This document shows, piece by piece, positions 37,901 through 44,921 of a stretch of DNA of 64,000 nucleotides (position 1 is its first letter; each line of letters begins with the position of its first letter). This stretch comes from JAVJSD01 sp040219575 (GTDB lineage: Bacteria > Planctomycetota > Planctomycetia > Pirellulales > Pirellulaceae). Under the pieces are notes generated by a model, which was not told the origin of the DNA, ran no database searches, and saw only the letters and a program-made list of their open reading frames with translations. The DNA lies in NCBI GenBank assembly GCA_040219575.1, contig JAVJSD010000054.1, forward strand, positions 55,523 through 119,522. Reading direction: 5' to 3'. Both the position numbers and the translations under genes were made by a program.

Positions 37901-38270
37901 CCTCGTCGTCGGCGATGTCGATCCACAACTCCGGCAGCCGGGGCGTGAAGGCGGCGGTGCGGTGCAGCCCCCGCACGACGACAAACAGGTAGTCGCACTC
38001 CAGCGTGCGGTCGCGGAGGTTGAGACGGAACTTCCACACGTGCCACTCGAAATCGGGATGGTAGGCGGCGGTCGACAGCGCCTCGTGCAGCGATTCACGT
38101 CCGAGGTGATCGAGGAACTTTTTGAGGCGGCGCGTGAACTGCGTCATGGCCCGGCTGAGCACTTCGTTCTCGGCGCGCACCGACTCCGCGGCGAACAGCG
38201 GCGTGCAGCGGAACCGCGGCCGACTTTCGCCTTCCTTGGGCAACGTCTCGACGTAAACGGGAATGCTCAT
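34929..38270 (-). CDS. ClpA/ClpB-like AAA+ ATPase with C-terminal release-factor-like domain (second gene of triplet)
   Basis: 1113 aa from the ATG that overlaps the upstream stop as ATGA (another ATG lies two codons earlier, 38276). N-terminal domain 1-200, shared with its sisters. D1: Walker A GPRLAGKT 242-249, Walker B HTLYFDDLLGMY (second acid is Asp), arginine finger replaced by FADEFQ. D2: Walker A 515-522, Walker B VVLLDEIEKAH with D582/E583, TSNLGT, FSPELFNRFDRV, FGARALKRSIE. FGF at 634-636 is in the ClpP-loop position. After D2-small come a helical coiled-coil stretch (about 830-930) and, at about 939-1040, a segment resembling the PCRF domain of RF1/RF2 (GVLVLSPLGNRMGRFENRV, then LLEAYAEHF). 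No GGQ. Confidence 0.88.
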   Translation of the reverse strand: MSIPVYVETLPKEGESRPRFRCTPLFAAESVRAENEVLSRAMTQFTRRLKKFLDHLGRESLHEALSTAAYHPDFEWHVWKFRLNLRDRTLECDYLFVVVRGLHRTAAFTPRLPELWIDIADDEDPRGRVQDSLEDYFRRLRAEQPVEFAHQQHSGLKGKAWVTTVEIDVATRQPTRREEEKRWALLWDETKMDGEEELNRIGRCLDWQYPDDLQRAVGRDDEVERLLESLSDKQRRGVLLVGPRLAGKTTVLHECVWRRVEARKKRYATKQNVWLISPGRLISGMSYVGQWENRWIAILDRAAKRDHTLYFDDLLGMYRAGITRDSELCAADVLKPRVRRRDVRVIAEMTPEALHAFQERDRGFADEFQVIRIDETDEAATLRVLLEVGRRLEGRHRCRFDVEVLPAVTEVQRRYVPGAAFPGKAGRMLTRLAVKHAGQTVRRRHVLHEFHQQTGLQLALLDTDTRLRREEILNGLAERMVGQETAVEAAADTIAITKARLNATTRPLGVLLFLGPTGVGKTECAKAIARYLYSDAEKLLRLDMNEFVTAADAARLVGTIDQPDGLLTGPVRRRPFSVVLLDEIEKAHLDVHNLLLQVTGEGRLTDALGRTADFSGTIIVLTSNLGTRGAAQSFGFTSPDGQADKAGALEHHFVKAAERFFSPELFNRFDRVVPFRELTNAELEQIAEHLMRDVFTRDGLVRRRALLHVDPAAMQHVVAKGRHPKFGARALKRSIEREVARPVGRQLAALTAQRPTMVRVFPSRGGVVSLVDELLEAEPCPQIAPPEDHAAALADARRRVGEVEQQTLQLKPAGGLSVGSLTPRDFRYLALREQLEMVRHAVERVEQVLAAEHDEPPLPMIASAQGRRSTKEVSRMEHGSARQILLDLHSTDDIDEYVHELAGSAGDPQTTLEASWADLQMEMSLLESFASAPPSSDRGVLVLSPLGNRMGRFENRVLQLLEAYAEHFQLELQQVETPPSLIAYTYGGAFSETLMQCHAGLQLGIGASEQLSALQCMPLPLEEGEVWQSAVDEFLRRRSDWMAKLATGESVRPGEPYPLGEVSRLFYIPVGGETFDLARGVTLPWKVSVESARQLFVPPRICSTASPSPQEAR

Positions 38271-41200
38271 TTCCATTGTTCGACGTCCCTCCACACCTTC
38301 TCGTCGAACTGCTCCTCGAGCCGATCGGCGAGCGTCTCCTCCAGCCGCCGAAAGAGAATCGGCGACGAGAGTTGCGGCTCGTCGATGGTCCGCCGCTGAA
38401 GGTCGTACGTCCGCCGGGCCGGTTTGACGCCGACGCCGCCCCGGCGCAGCGCCGCCGCCGGCGCTTCGAGTTGCTTCACCGGACGATCGCTCACCTGCAC
38501 CAGGCAGGCGGCGTGCTTGCCTTGCCGCTGAAAGACGTGCAGTCCCGTTTCGTCTTCCAACAGGGGAACTGCGTCCTCGCACTCGATCGCCAGCACCGCG
38601 CCGAATGCATCGTCGCGCGGCTGTTCGAGCCACGCGTCGCGATTGGCGATCGGCAGCAAGTCGACGAAAGGCCGCCGCTGGCTGCCTTCCGGCAGGTCGG
38701 ACACGGGAATCTGAATCGCACTGAGCGGCTTCTTCCTCGCCGCCGGCTCCTGGACGATCTCCCACAGATTGACTCCGCCCTGCCGGCGTCCGATCACCTC
38801 CAGGTAGACGCGCGCCAATTGAACGACGTTCGCGGTCGTCTGGCCGAAAATCAGCAGCGCGGCCCGATTGGGCTTGTCGTACCGCATCCGCAACATCGAC
38901 CGGGCGGACGCCAACATGCGGGCGTCGATCGCCTCCAGCGACGACTCCCACGCGGGGGTCGACTCCGCCGCGTGCTGGCTCTGGGAATGAAACGCGGTCA
39001 GGATCTCATCCTCGAGCGCCGCCGCATCCGCCGTCAGGCGGTCGATTTCCAGCACCACGCGCTTCAAGTGGCTCAGTCGCCCCAGGTGATCGTACGGGCG
39101 TCGCCGGCCAGCCGCCTTTTTCTTGTCGAGGCGTCGTTCGAGTTGCTCCAGTTGATAGAGTTCGTTACGCAGCGAGAGCGCCTGGGCGCCGCCCGAGATC
39201 GCCTGACTGCGGCGGCGTGTGAGCAAGCCATGCTCGACGCAGCGCAGCAGATTCGTCCGCTCGTCGTCGCGGCGACGGCGGCGGACCTGCGTGTCGATCG
39301 CCGGCGCGAGGTCGACCACCAAACGCGCGTCGGGCGTCTTGTGGTCAAAGGAGATGGTCGCGGCCAGCGGCAGGTCGCCGTCGTACGTGTTCAGTCGATG
39401 CGCCAGCGGCGCGACGACGGCCCGCTCGACGGCCCGCTGCAACGGCCGCGCGCCGTAGACCACGCTGTAGCCCTCTTCCGCCAAGTGGGCCGCCGCCTCG
39501 TCGTCGCAAGCAAACGCCACGTCGCGAAACCGCAGGCCGTCGCGCTGCCGCAGCAGTTCGATCGTCCGTCGGGCGATGCCGGCCGCCGCCTCCCGATCGA
39601 GCGGCAGAAACGGCACGATGCGGTCGATGCGATTGAACAATTCCGGCCGCACCGTTTGCCGCACTTCCCGTTCGAAATGCTCGCGCGCTCCGCCGGCCGT
39701 ATGCCGCGTATCGGCGAAACCGAGCGATGCGTTTTGGAACGAGCGCGCACCCAGATTCGAGGTCATGATCACCACGGCGTTGGCGAAATCGGCCACACGC
39801 CCCACCGAGTCGGTCAGCCTTCCTTCGCCCAACACCTGCAACAGCAGATCGAAGAACAGTGGATGGGCCTTCTCGAACTCGTCGAGCAGGACCACCGAGA
39901 ACGGTTGCTGGCGGATTTTTCCGGTCAGCAGCCCTTCGGCGGCGCAACTGCCGCCGGTCAGCCGCTCGACCGAGAGCGGATCGGCGTATTCGCTCATGTC
40001 GATGCGGATCATTCGCTTCGGATCGCGGTACAGAAACTCCGCCAGCGCCTTGGCCGTCTCGGTCTTGCCGACGCCGGTCGGGCCGATGAACAGCATGGAG
40101 GCGATCGGCCGGCCGCGCCGGGAGAGTTCCGCCTTCAAAGTCGCCAGCAGATCGACAATCAAGCGGACCGGCTCCTCCTGGGCGATGATCCGCTCGCGAA
40201 ACCAGGCGAGCGTCGCCGCCAGGTCGAGCGGATGGGCGTCGTCCAACAGGAAGCGGGGCAGGCCCGTTTCGTCGGCGAAGGCGCCCGTAACCCTCGAAGC
40301 ATCGATCGTTCCCTGTTCGTGGTGCGCGGCCAGCAGATCACGCAAAAAACGCAGCGGCCGACCGGGAAACGCCGAGTAGGTGGCGAACCGCCGGTGCAGC
40401 CGATCGAGCGTCTCCAGCGCCTCGGCGTCGATCGGCGACTCCTTGCGCGGCTTGCCGCCCGTCGTTTCCAGCGCGCACGACAGCAGAATCGACTGGCCCT
40501 GCTCTCGCGTGGGCGGCACGACCGTGAGTTGCCGGAAGGCGTCGAGCACCGTCGAATCGCGGCGCTCGATCACCGCGAGTTGTTCGGGCGTGCACTCGGC
40601 CACAACTGTGATATCGCCGCGGGCGATGTAGGGCCGCAGGAATCCGGCGATGCCCTCCTCGTTGCCGGCGTACTTGCCGACTTCGATCAGTTCCACGAGG
40701 CTGCCGACATGCAGGATGCCGTCGCGGCGGCGAATGTCGGCGATCAGCTTCCGACAGCGATCCTGCCACATGCCGAAGCCCGACATGCCGGCCACGATCC
40801 GCGAACCGGCCGTGCCGTACACGCGCACCCCGCGTAGCGACTTGCGGCGGACGATCTCCGTCAGCAAAGTCGTCTTGCCGACGCCCGAGGGACCCACCAG
40901 CAGCACGCTTTCGCGGTGCGGCGTTGCGAGATACTCCTGCAACTGCATCACCAGGTCGTCGCGCTGGTAGGCGGGCGTGAAGTCCTTGGCTCGCCACTCG
41001 TCGGCCACGTCGGAAAGCGTCGACTTCTCCTCGTCTTCGCGATGCCGCCTGGCTTCATTGTGTTGCTTGGGCGTACGCAGCTTGATCGTTTGTGTTTGCG
41101 CCCGAATCTCCAGCGACACGGTGCGGTCGAGTTGGATCAACTGCGCCAACGACTGCGTGCGCCCGGTCCGCATGAGCGTGAAGTGGATATGTCGGAGGAC

Positions 41201-41587
41201 GCGATCGGCGAGTTGCTTTTCGTCCTCGGCGATGACTTCGATGCCCAGCGCCGGCACGAGCGCCACGTGTGCTTCGCGGCCGTGCCGCCAATGGACCACG
41301 TGCAGCGGAATCTCCAGCTTCCTTCGCCAGGCGGTCGTGCGCTTGGTGGGCTCGATCTCCACCGCCACCACTTCCTGCCCGAGTTCGCCGGCGAACAGAT
41401 GCCGGTGAACGGCCACGTTGGGCGTGTTCTCGAGTACTTCGCGCACCCGGGCCGCCACCTTCGACATCAGCTTGTCGGCGCTGTCGCCCAGGCACGAGAC
41501 GTCGTCCAGCAACAGCGGCCGGGCGAGCAATTGCCCGTTCTCACGCTGTTCGAACAGAGTCGTAAAGGGAATTTCGATTTGCGGCAT
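38267..41587 (-). CDS. ClpA/ClpB-like AAA+ ATPase with C-terminal release-factor-like domain (first gene of triplet)
   Basis: 1106 aa. N-terminal domain 1-200 (MPQIEIPFTTLFEQ) with no Clp-N repeats. D1: Walker A GPSGVGKT 232-239; the Walker B position reads ILHVGSLVELIEVGKYAGNEEG, where ClpA has ILFIDEIHTL, so the catalytic acids are gone. D2: Walker A GPTGVGKT 502-509, Walker B VVLLDEFEKAH with D569/E570, TSNLGA, FRPELFNRIDR, YGARPLQRAVER. LGF 622-624 is the candidate ClpP-docking tripeptide. From about 790 a coiled coil, then YDKPNRAALLIFGQTTANVV at 903-922 and LARVYLEVIGRR, which fit the RF2 pattern of a GAGG-containing PCRF domain; GLHVFQRQGKHAA at 1015-1027 fits the GVHR strand. No GGQ domain. 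Soluble. Confidence 0.88.
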   Translation of the reverse strand: MPQIEIPFTTLFEQRENGQLLARPLLLDDVSCLGDSADKLMSKVAARVREVLENTPNVAVHRHLFAGELGQEVVAVEIEPTKRTTAWRRKLEIPLHVVHWRHGREAHVALVPALGIEVIAEDEKQLADRVLRHIHFTLMRTGRTQSLAQLIQLDRTVSLEIRAQTQTIKLRTPKQHNEARRHREDEEKSTLSDVADEWRAKDFTPAYQRDDLVMQLQEYLATPHRESVLLVGPSGVGKTTLLTEIVRRKSLRGVRVYGTAGSRIVAGMSGFGMWQDRCRKLIADIRRRDGILHVGSLVELIEVGKYAGNEEGIAGFLRPYIARGDITVVAECTPEQLAVIERRDSTVLDAFRQLTVVPPTREQGQSILLSCALETTGGKPRKESPIDAEALETLDRLHRRFATYSAFPGRPLRFLRDLLAAHHEQGTIDASRVTGAFADETGLPRFLLDDAHPLDLAATLAWFRERIIAQEEPVRLIVDLLATLKAELSRRGRPIASMLFIGPTGVGKTETAKALAEFLYRDPKRMIRIDMSEYADPLSVERLTGGSCAAEGLLTGKIRQQPFSVVLLDEFEKAHPLFFDLLLQVLGEGRLTDSVGRVADFANAVVIMTSNLGARSFQNASLGFADTRHTAGGAREHFEREVRQTVRPELFNRIDRIVPFLPLDREAAAGIARRTIELLRQRDGLRFRDVAFACDDEAAAHLAEEGYSVVYGARPLQRAVERAVVAPLAHRLNTYDGDLPLAATISFDHKTPDARLVVDLAPAIDTQVRRRRRDDERTNLLRCVEHGLLTRRRSQAISGGAQALSLRNELYQLEQLERRLDKKKAAGRRRPYDHLGRLSHLKRVVLEIDRLTADAAALEDEILTAFHSQSQHAAESTPAWESSLEAIDARMLASARSMLRMRYDKPNRAALLIFGQTTANVVQLARVYLEVIGRRQGGVNLWEIVQEPAARKKPLSAIQIPVSDLPEGSQRRPFVDLLPIANRDAWLEQPRDDAFGAVLAIECEDAVPLLEDETGLHVFQRQGKHAACLVQVSDRPVKQLEAPAAALRRGGVGVKPARRTYDLQRRTIDEPQLSSPILFRRLEETLADRLEEQFDEKVWRDVEQWK

Positions 41588-41712
41588 AACGGCAAAGACG
41601 GTCGAAGGAGCGAAAAGGTTCTATCCAAACACCAACCGCGCGCGGGAAGAGTGTGGTTTTACCAGATCGACCGAACGCACCGAAAGGAACCCGCCGCCGC
41701 GAACCCTTTCCC

Positions 41713-41744
41713 GTAGCGCAGCTCGCCAGAGTTCCGAGGAACGC
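41713..41744 (+). repeat. GTAG-headed REP element, variant
   Basis: GTAGCGCAGCTCGCCAGAGT followed by TCCGAGGAACG. A hairpin of about 7 bp with one mismatch and a GCCA loop. Same head, loop and tail as the REP copies near 43372 and 46287. Confidence 0.6.
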
Positions 41745-41931
41745 CGTGCGCCGCTAGTTTGATCCCAGCGCCGCGCGGACGCATCCGCCGAATCCCCACT
41801 CGCCGCCAAGGGGAGTACGATCCCCCGGCAGAGTCGGCGCCTGCGTGTGCTCGTGGTCCCTGCTCGCGCTGTCGCTCTTTCGGGCTGATCAGCCCTCGTC
41901 TCGTGGCGATCGCCCCTTGCGAGGAGTTCAC

Positions 41932-41958
41932 CACGAAGCACACGAAGAGCACGAAGAA
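41932..41958. repeat. 9-bp direct repeat of CACGAAG units
   Basis: CACGAAGCA, CACGAAGAG and CACGAAGAA in a row, intergenic. Confidence 0.7.
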
Positions 41959-42194
41959 TGACTTCACGCGTGTCGATCCGCCGATCAATTGATCCTGCAG
42001 GCGCGGCCCGATAGACTGAAGCCATCGAACGATTGTCGTTCTTACCGAAGGACTTACGGTGCAACTGGTCGTCAATTGACTTACTGAACAAGTCCATCAG
42101 TATGCAGGGCTTACTGAAGAAGTTCCTGTCGAATAATAAGTTCGCCGACTAAAACCCAACGTCTTGGAAAATCGCAACCAATCGGTTACTCAAT

Positions 42195-42671
42195 ATGTCA
42201 ATGATTGGCAACTTCCTGCAGGTCACGCCCGAGCAATTGCAGAAACTCATCGCTTATCCCGAGACAATTGACGACTTGCTTTACCCTGAAGGCGACGACT
42301 CAAGTATTGACATCGATAAGGCGTGGCATGGAATTCACTTCATGCTTACTGGTGAAAAGTACGACGGGACGCCCCCACATTCAGACGTGATATTTGCCAC
42401 GTCCACCGTCGGTGACGACGTGGGCTATGGACCTGCTCGCTACTTGACTGCACCGGAAGTAGTTGCCGTCGCTGACGCTTTGCGTGAACTGCCGCGTGAC
42501 GATTTCGCGAAGCGATATGACGCTGCCGCATTAGCTGCGAATGACATCTATCCGCAGGTATGGAATGGTGACGAAGATCTGGACTATTTGCTATCCTGGT
42601 ACGATACCCTACGAGCCTACTATCTCGATGCCGCTTCCAAGGGCAACGCGATGCTACAATACCTAAACTGA
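42195..42671 (+). CDS. DUF1877 family protein
   Basis: 158 aa. MSMIGNFLQVTPEQLQKLIAYP is the standard opening of DUF1877 (YfbM-like) proteins, and LDIDKAWHGIHFML appears here as IDIDKAWHGIHFML. TVGDDVGYGPARYLTAPEVVAVADAL and the C-terminal YYLDAASKGNAMLQYLN also match. Function not established in the family; often found in accessory regions and near toxin or immunity genes. Base composition is clearly less GC-rich than its neighbours, and codon choice is freer, consistent with recent acquisition. Soluble, no signal peptide. Confidence 0.9.
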   Translation: MSMIGNFLQVTPEQLQKLIAYPETIDDLLYPEGDDSSIDIDKAWHGIHFMLTGEKYDGTPPHSDVIFATSTVGDDVGYGPARYLTAPEVVAVADALRELPRDDFAKRYDAAALAANDIYPQVWNGDEDLDYLLSWYDTLRAYYLDAASKGNAMLQYLN

Positions 42672-42788
42672 CAGGACGACGGCGAACTAGACGATGCACG
42701 TGAGTCGCCGAGCTGAGTTTATTGAAGTGGTGAGTCTCTCGCGGCGACCACGTGATCGTGTAACCGTTCGCTCACTTGAGATCTTCCG

Positions 42789-43178
42789 ATGACGCACAGT
42801 GAATTCAAAATCGCTGCTACGCGTGTGCGTTTTTACGGCAACATGGCCCTCGCGATGACGGGAATCCTTGTTGTTAGCGCCTTGGCCATTGCTGTCGGCT
42901 ACTTTGGACCGTGGCTCACTGCCCTTGGAAACCAGATCCGCAATCAAGTCCAGGACGAAGTGCTCGGCGGACTTGTTGGTGGGCTATTGGCGAGCGTCTT
43001 GGTAGTCCCTGTTTTGTTGCTTGTATGGCTGCCTGCATTCTGGGTCGATCGTCGAATTGGTGTTCGATGTCCAAACTGCAAACGATCGGTGACACTCCGT
43101 TGCAGGCATTTGATTGTTCTGGAAACGGGAAGATGCACCTTTTGCCAGCATGCCTTGTTCGAGCCGCCCGGAAGCTGA
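42789..43178 (+). CDS. Small membrane protein with C-terminal zinc ribbon
   Basis: 129 aa, not assigned to a named family. Two membrane helices, about 19-41 (MALAMTGILVVSALAIAVGYFG) and about 61-84 (GLVGGLLASVLVVPVLLLVWLPAFW), then a cytoplasmic-looking zinc ribbon with CPNC at about 94-97 and CTFC at about 115-118, ending near CQHALFEPPGS. The same low-GC character as the DUF1877 gene 117 bp upstream suggests that the two arrived together. Start ATG is preceded by no strong ribosome binding site. Confidence 0.7.
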   Translation: MTHSEFKIAATRVRFYGNMALAMTGILVVSALAIAVGYFGPWLTALGNQIRNQVQDEVLGGLVGGLLASVLVVPVLLLVWLPAFWVDRRIGVRCPNCKRSVTLRCRHLIVLETGRCTFCQHALFEPPGS

Positions 43179-43501
43179 ACGGACTGTTTGAAGTTGCGGC
43201 CCGGCGGCGGATTCCGACGTCTTGCGGAGAGGATGCTCCCGGCGGTGTCAGGGAATCGGAGCGAACAACGCTCTCAGCGTAAAGTACAAGCCGGACAGAG
43301 CCAGTTTGGTTTGCCGTATACTCGGCGCGTGCGAGCAGACGGCGGGGCGGCGTTCTACCCCGTGGATCATTCTAGCGGCGCAGCTCGCCGGAGTTCCGAG
43401 GAACGTGAACGCTCGGAAGTCTGGCGACTTCCGCTACCAATGCTTTATGAAGTGCCCCCGAGTGGCGCCCGACACCCCACGCCCGGCCAATGTTGGCGGC
43501 G
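43179..43501. other. Intergenic region with REP pair
   Basis: 323 bp between convergent genes. The right half carries two REP copies in opposite orientation (43372-43437). No supported gene in the left half. Confidence 0.5.
43372..43437. repeat. Inverted pair of GTAG REP elements
   Basis: Copy A (about 43372-43405, plus) is the GCAGCTC variant ending GAGGAACG. Copy B (43415-43437, minus) reads GTAGCGGAAGTCGCCAGACT plus TCC, stem GGAAGTC/GACTTCC with loop GCCA. Head-to-tail inversion resembles a BIME. Confidence 0.7.
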
Positions 43502-44587
43502 TCAGTCGACGAGCGTGCGGACTTCGCCGGGAACGATCGGCTGATGCATGGCGGCGCTGGCCACGGCGGCGAAGCAGACGGCCAGGCTCTTCAAGTTGTC
43601 GGCGGCGTTGATCGACGACGTGCGTCCCTCTTCGATCGCGCACAACAACTCGCCCATCGTGCCGTGGAAGCCGTCGGGAAACCAACGCCCCTCGAGCTTC
43701 GGTTCGGCGGCGCCCCCGGCCGTGGTCAACCGCAACTGCTGCTGTTTCTCGTGCGGGCCACGACTGACGATCGAACCCTTCGTGCCCGCCACGAACGTGC
43801 GGTTCTCCGGTCCGAACGGCGTGTCGGCGTCGAACACCAGCGAGGCCTGTGCGTCGTCGAACTCGATGACCGATTGGGCCAGCAGCGCCGGCATGATCTG
43901 CTGCCGGGCCGTCCGCACCGCCGAGGCGTACACCCGCCGCACCGGACGATCGCCGAGCAGGCAGAGTGCGATGTCGAACGAGTGAATCGCGTAATCGTAA
44001 AGAATCAAATGTTTCACCTTGGCGAACGGCGTCGTGGCCACCCAGGTGTGATCCCAGTGCACGTTCAGATGCACGCCGAACACGTCGCCCAACAGGCCGG
44101 CCGCGACCGCCTCGCGGGCGTAACTGAAATGCGGCGCCCAGCGGCCGTTCTGGTTCACCGCCAGTTGCACGCCCTGCTTGTCGGCCAGTTCCACCAACCG
44201 CAGGCCGTCGTCCAGATCGAGCACGAACGGCTTCTGGCTGAGCACATGCTTGCGGGCCCGCAAGGCCGCCTCGACGATCGGATTGCGAACCGTGGGATGG
44301 GTGGCGATATCGACCACCTCGATGTCGTCCCGCGCCAGCAGTTTGCGAAAATCCGTGTAGACCTCCGCCTGCGGATAGTACTCCTGCTGCCGCTTCCGGG
44401 CCGCGCTCTCGTCCAGATCGCACACCGCGGCCACATCGTAGCCTCCCTGGCGATACGCCTTGAGATGATCGCCGGCGATGCCGCCGCAGCCGATCAGGGC
44501 GATCCTGGGCCGGTACCGCTTGGGGTCGCGCGGCTTATACGGCAGATCCGGCGCGGGCGACAGCGGGGGCGAGTCGTTCTCGGTCAT
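43502..44587 (-). CDS. Gfo/Idh/MocA family oxidoreductase (cytoplasmic)
   Basis: 361 aa. Rossmann nucleotide motif IALIGCGGIAG (residues 29-39), DIATHPTVRNPIVEAALRARKHVLSQKPF with QKP in place of the usual EKP (the catalytic lysine is kept), then the two-layer C-terminal sheet domain. YDYAIHSFDIALCLLGD supplies the D-x-x-x-H active-site pair. No signal peptide, unlike the second family member at 48358. Presumed NAD(P)-dependent sugar or polyol dehydrogenase; substrate unknown. REP elements lie at its downstream end. Confidence 0.92.
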   Translation of the reverse strand: MTENDSPPLSPAPDLPYKPRDPKRYRPRIALIGCGGIAGDHLKAYRQGGYDVAAVCDLDESAARKRQQEYYPQAEVYTDFRKLLARDDIEVVDIATHPTVRNPIVEAALRARKHVLSQKPFVLDLDDGLRLVELADKQGVQLAVNQNGRWAPHFSYAREAVAAGLLGDVFGVHLNVHWDHTWVATTPFAKVKHLILYDYAIHSFDIALCLLGDRPVRRVYASAVRTARQQIMPALLAQSVIEFDDAQASLVFDADTPFGPENRTFVAGTKGSIVSRGPHEKQQQLRLTTAGGAAEPKLEGRWFPDGFHGTMGELLCAIEEGRTSSINAADNLKSLAVCFAAVASAAMHQPIVPGEVRTLVD

Positions 44588-44921
44588 TGCGGGCGATCGG
44601 CGGGGCTGGCGAGCGGGGCGTCCTCAAGTTCCACGTTCATCGTAACGCCCGCCTCGCGACTCGCGCAAGGGGATGTCGCGGTAACCGGCGTCGCCGTAGC
44701 CGATGCTGCCAGCATCGGCGGAATCCCAGGAAGCGGGTCGGGCATCCAAGCACGCTGCGCAAGCAAGTGTGCTTTTCGGCGCGTTTGAACGGCAACTCAC
44801 TCGCTTGCGCATCGTGCTTGTATCGGCCGCACCCCAGACGGTCGCTTGACCATCTGCCGCCGGGCGGCCTAAACTGCCGTGTTTGGCCTGACCCCGTTCT
44901 TTCTGCCGTGGGAGCACTGGA
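44588..44921. other. Intergenic region, divergent promoters
   Basis: 334 bp between the oxidoreductase and purA. It holds a 21-bp palindrome of the GCCGAtGCTGCCAGC type at 44699-44719, also found at 55065-55085 with CG in place of TA. A GTGCTTG/GCTTGCG-rich stretch at about 44755-44820 contains loose inverted repeats. No gene seen. Confidence 0.5.
44699..44719. repeat. Palindromic repeat, GCCGATGCTG family
   Basis: Arms GCCGATGCTG and CAGCATCGGC around one central C. The copy at 55065 has compensating changes in both arms, so the palindrome is conserved rather than the sequence. Confidence 0.7.

Larger units (their letters stand above)
41588..42194. other. Intergenic region upstream of the AAA+ triplet
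   Basis: 607 bp. It contains a GTAG-headed REP variant (about 41713-41744), a 9-bp direct repeat of CACGAAG units (41932-41958), the palindrome GATCAATTGATC near 41985, and two TTACTGAA(C/G)AAGT direct repeats near 42078-42122. GC drops towards the right, into the lower-GC accessory genes. The promoter of the AAA+ operon should lie at the left end. The Arg-rich open frames here look spurious. Confidence 0.5.

Noticed and set aside
35226..38399. Open frame of 1057 codons antisense to the second AAA+ gene
   Set aside because: Composition of a GC-driven shadow frame; the AAA+ motifs on the other strand are unmistakable.
38276..40837. Open frame of 853 codons antisense to the first AAA+ gene
   Set aside because: Shadow of a real gene with no homology signals.
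41621..42097. 158-codon frame upstream of the AAA+ operon
   Set aside because: Arg-rich, crosses a REP variant and direct repeats, no homologue recognised.
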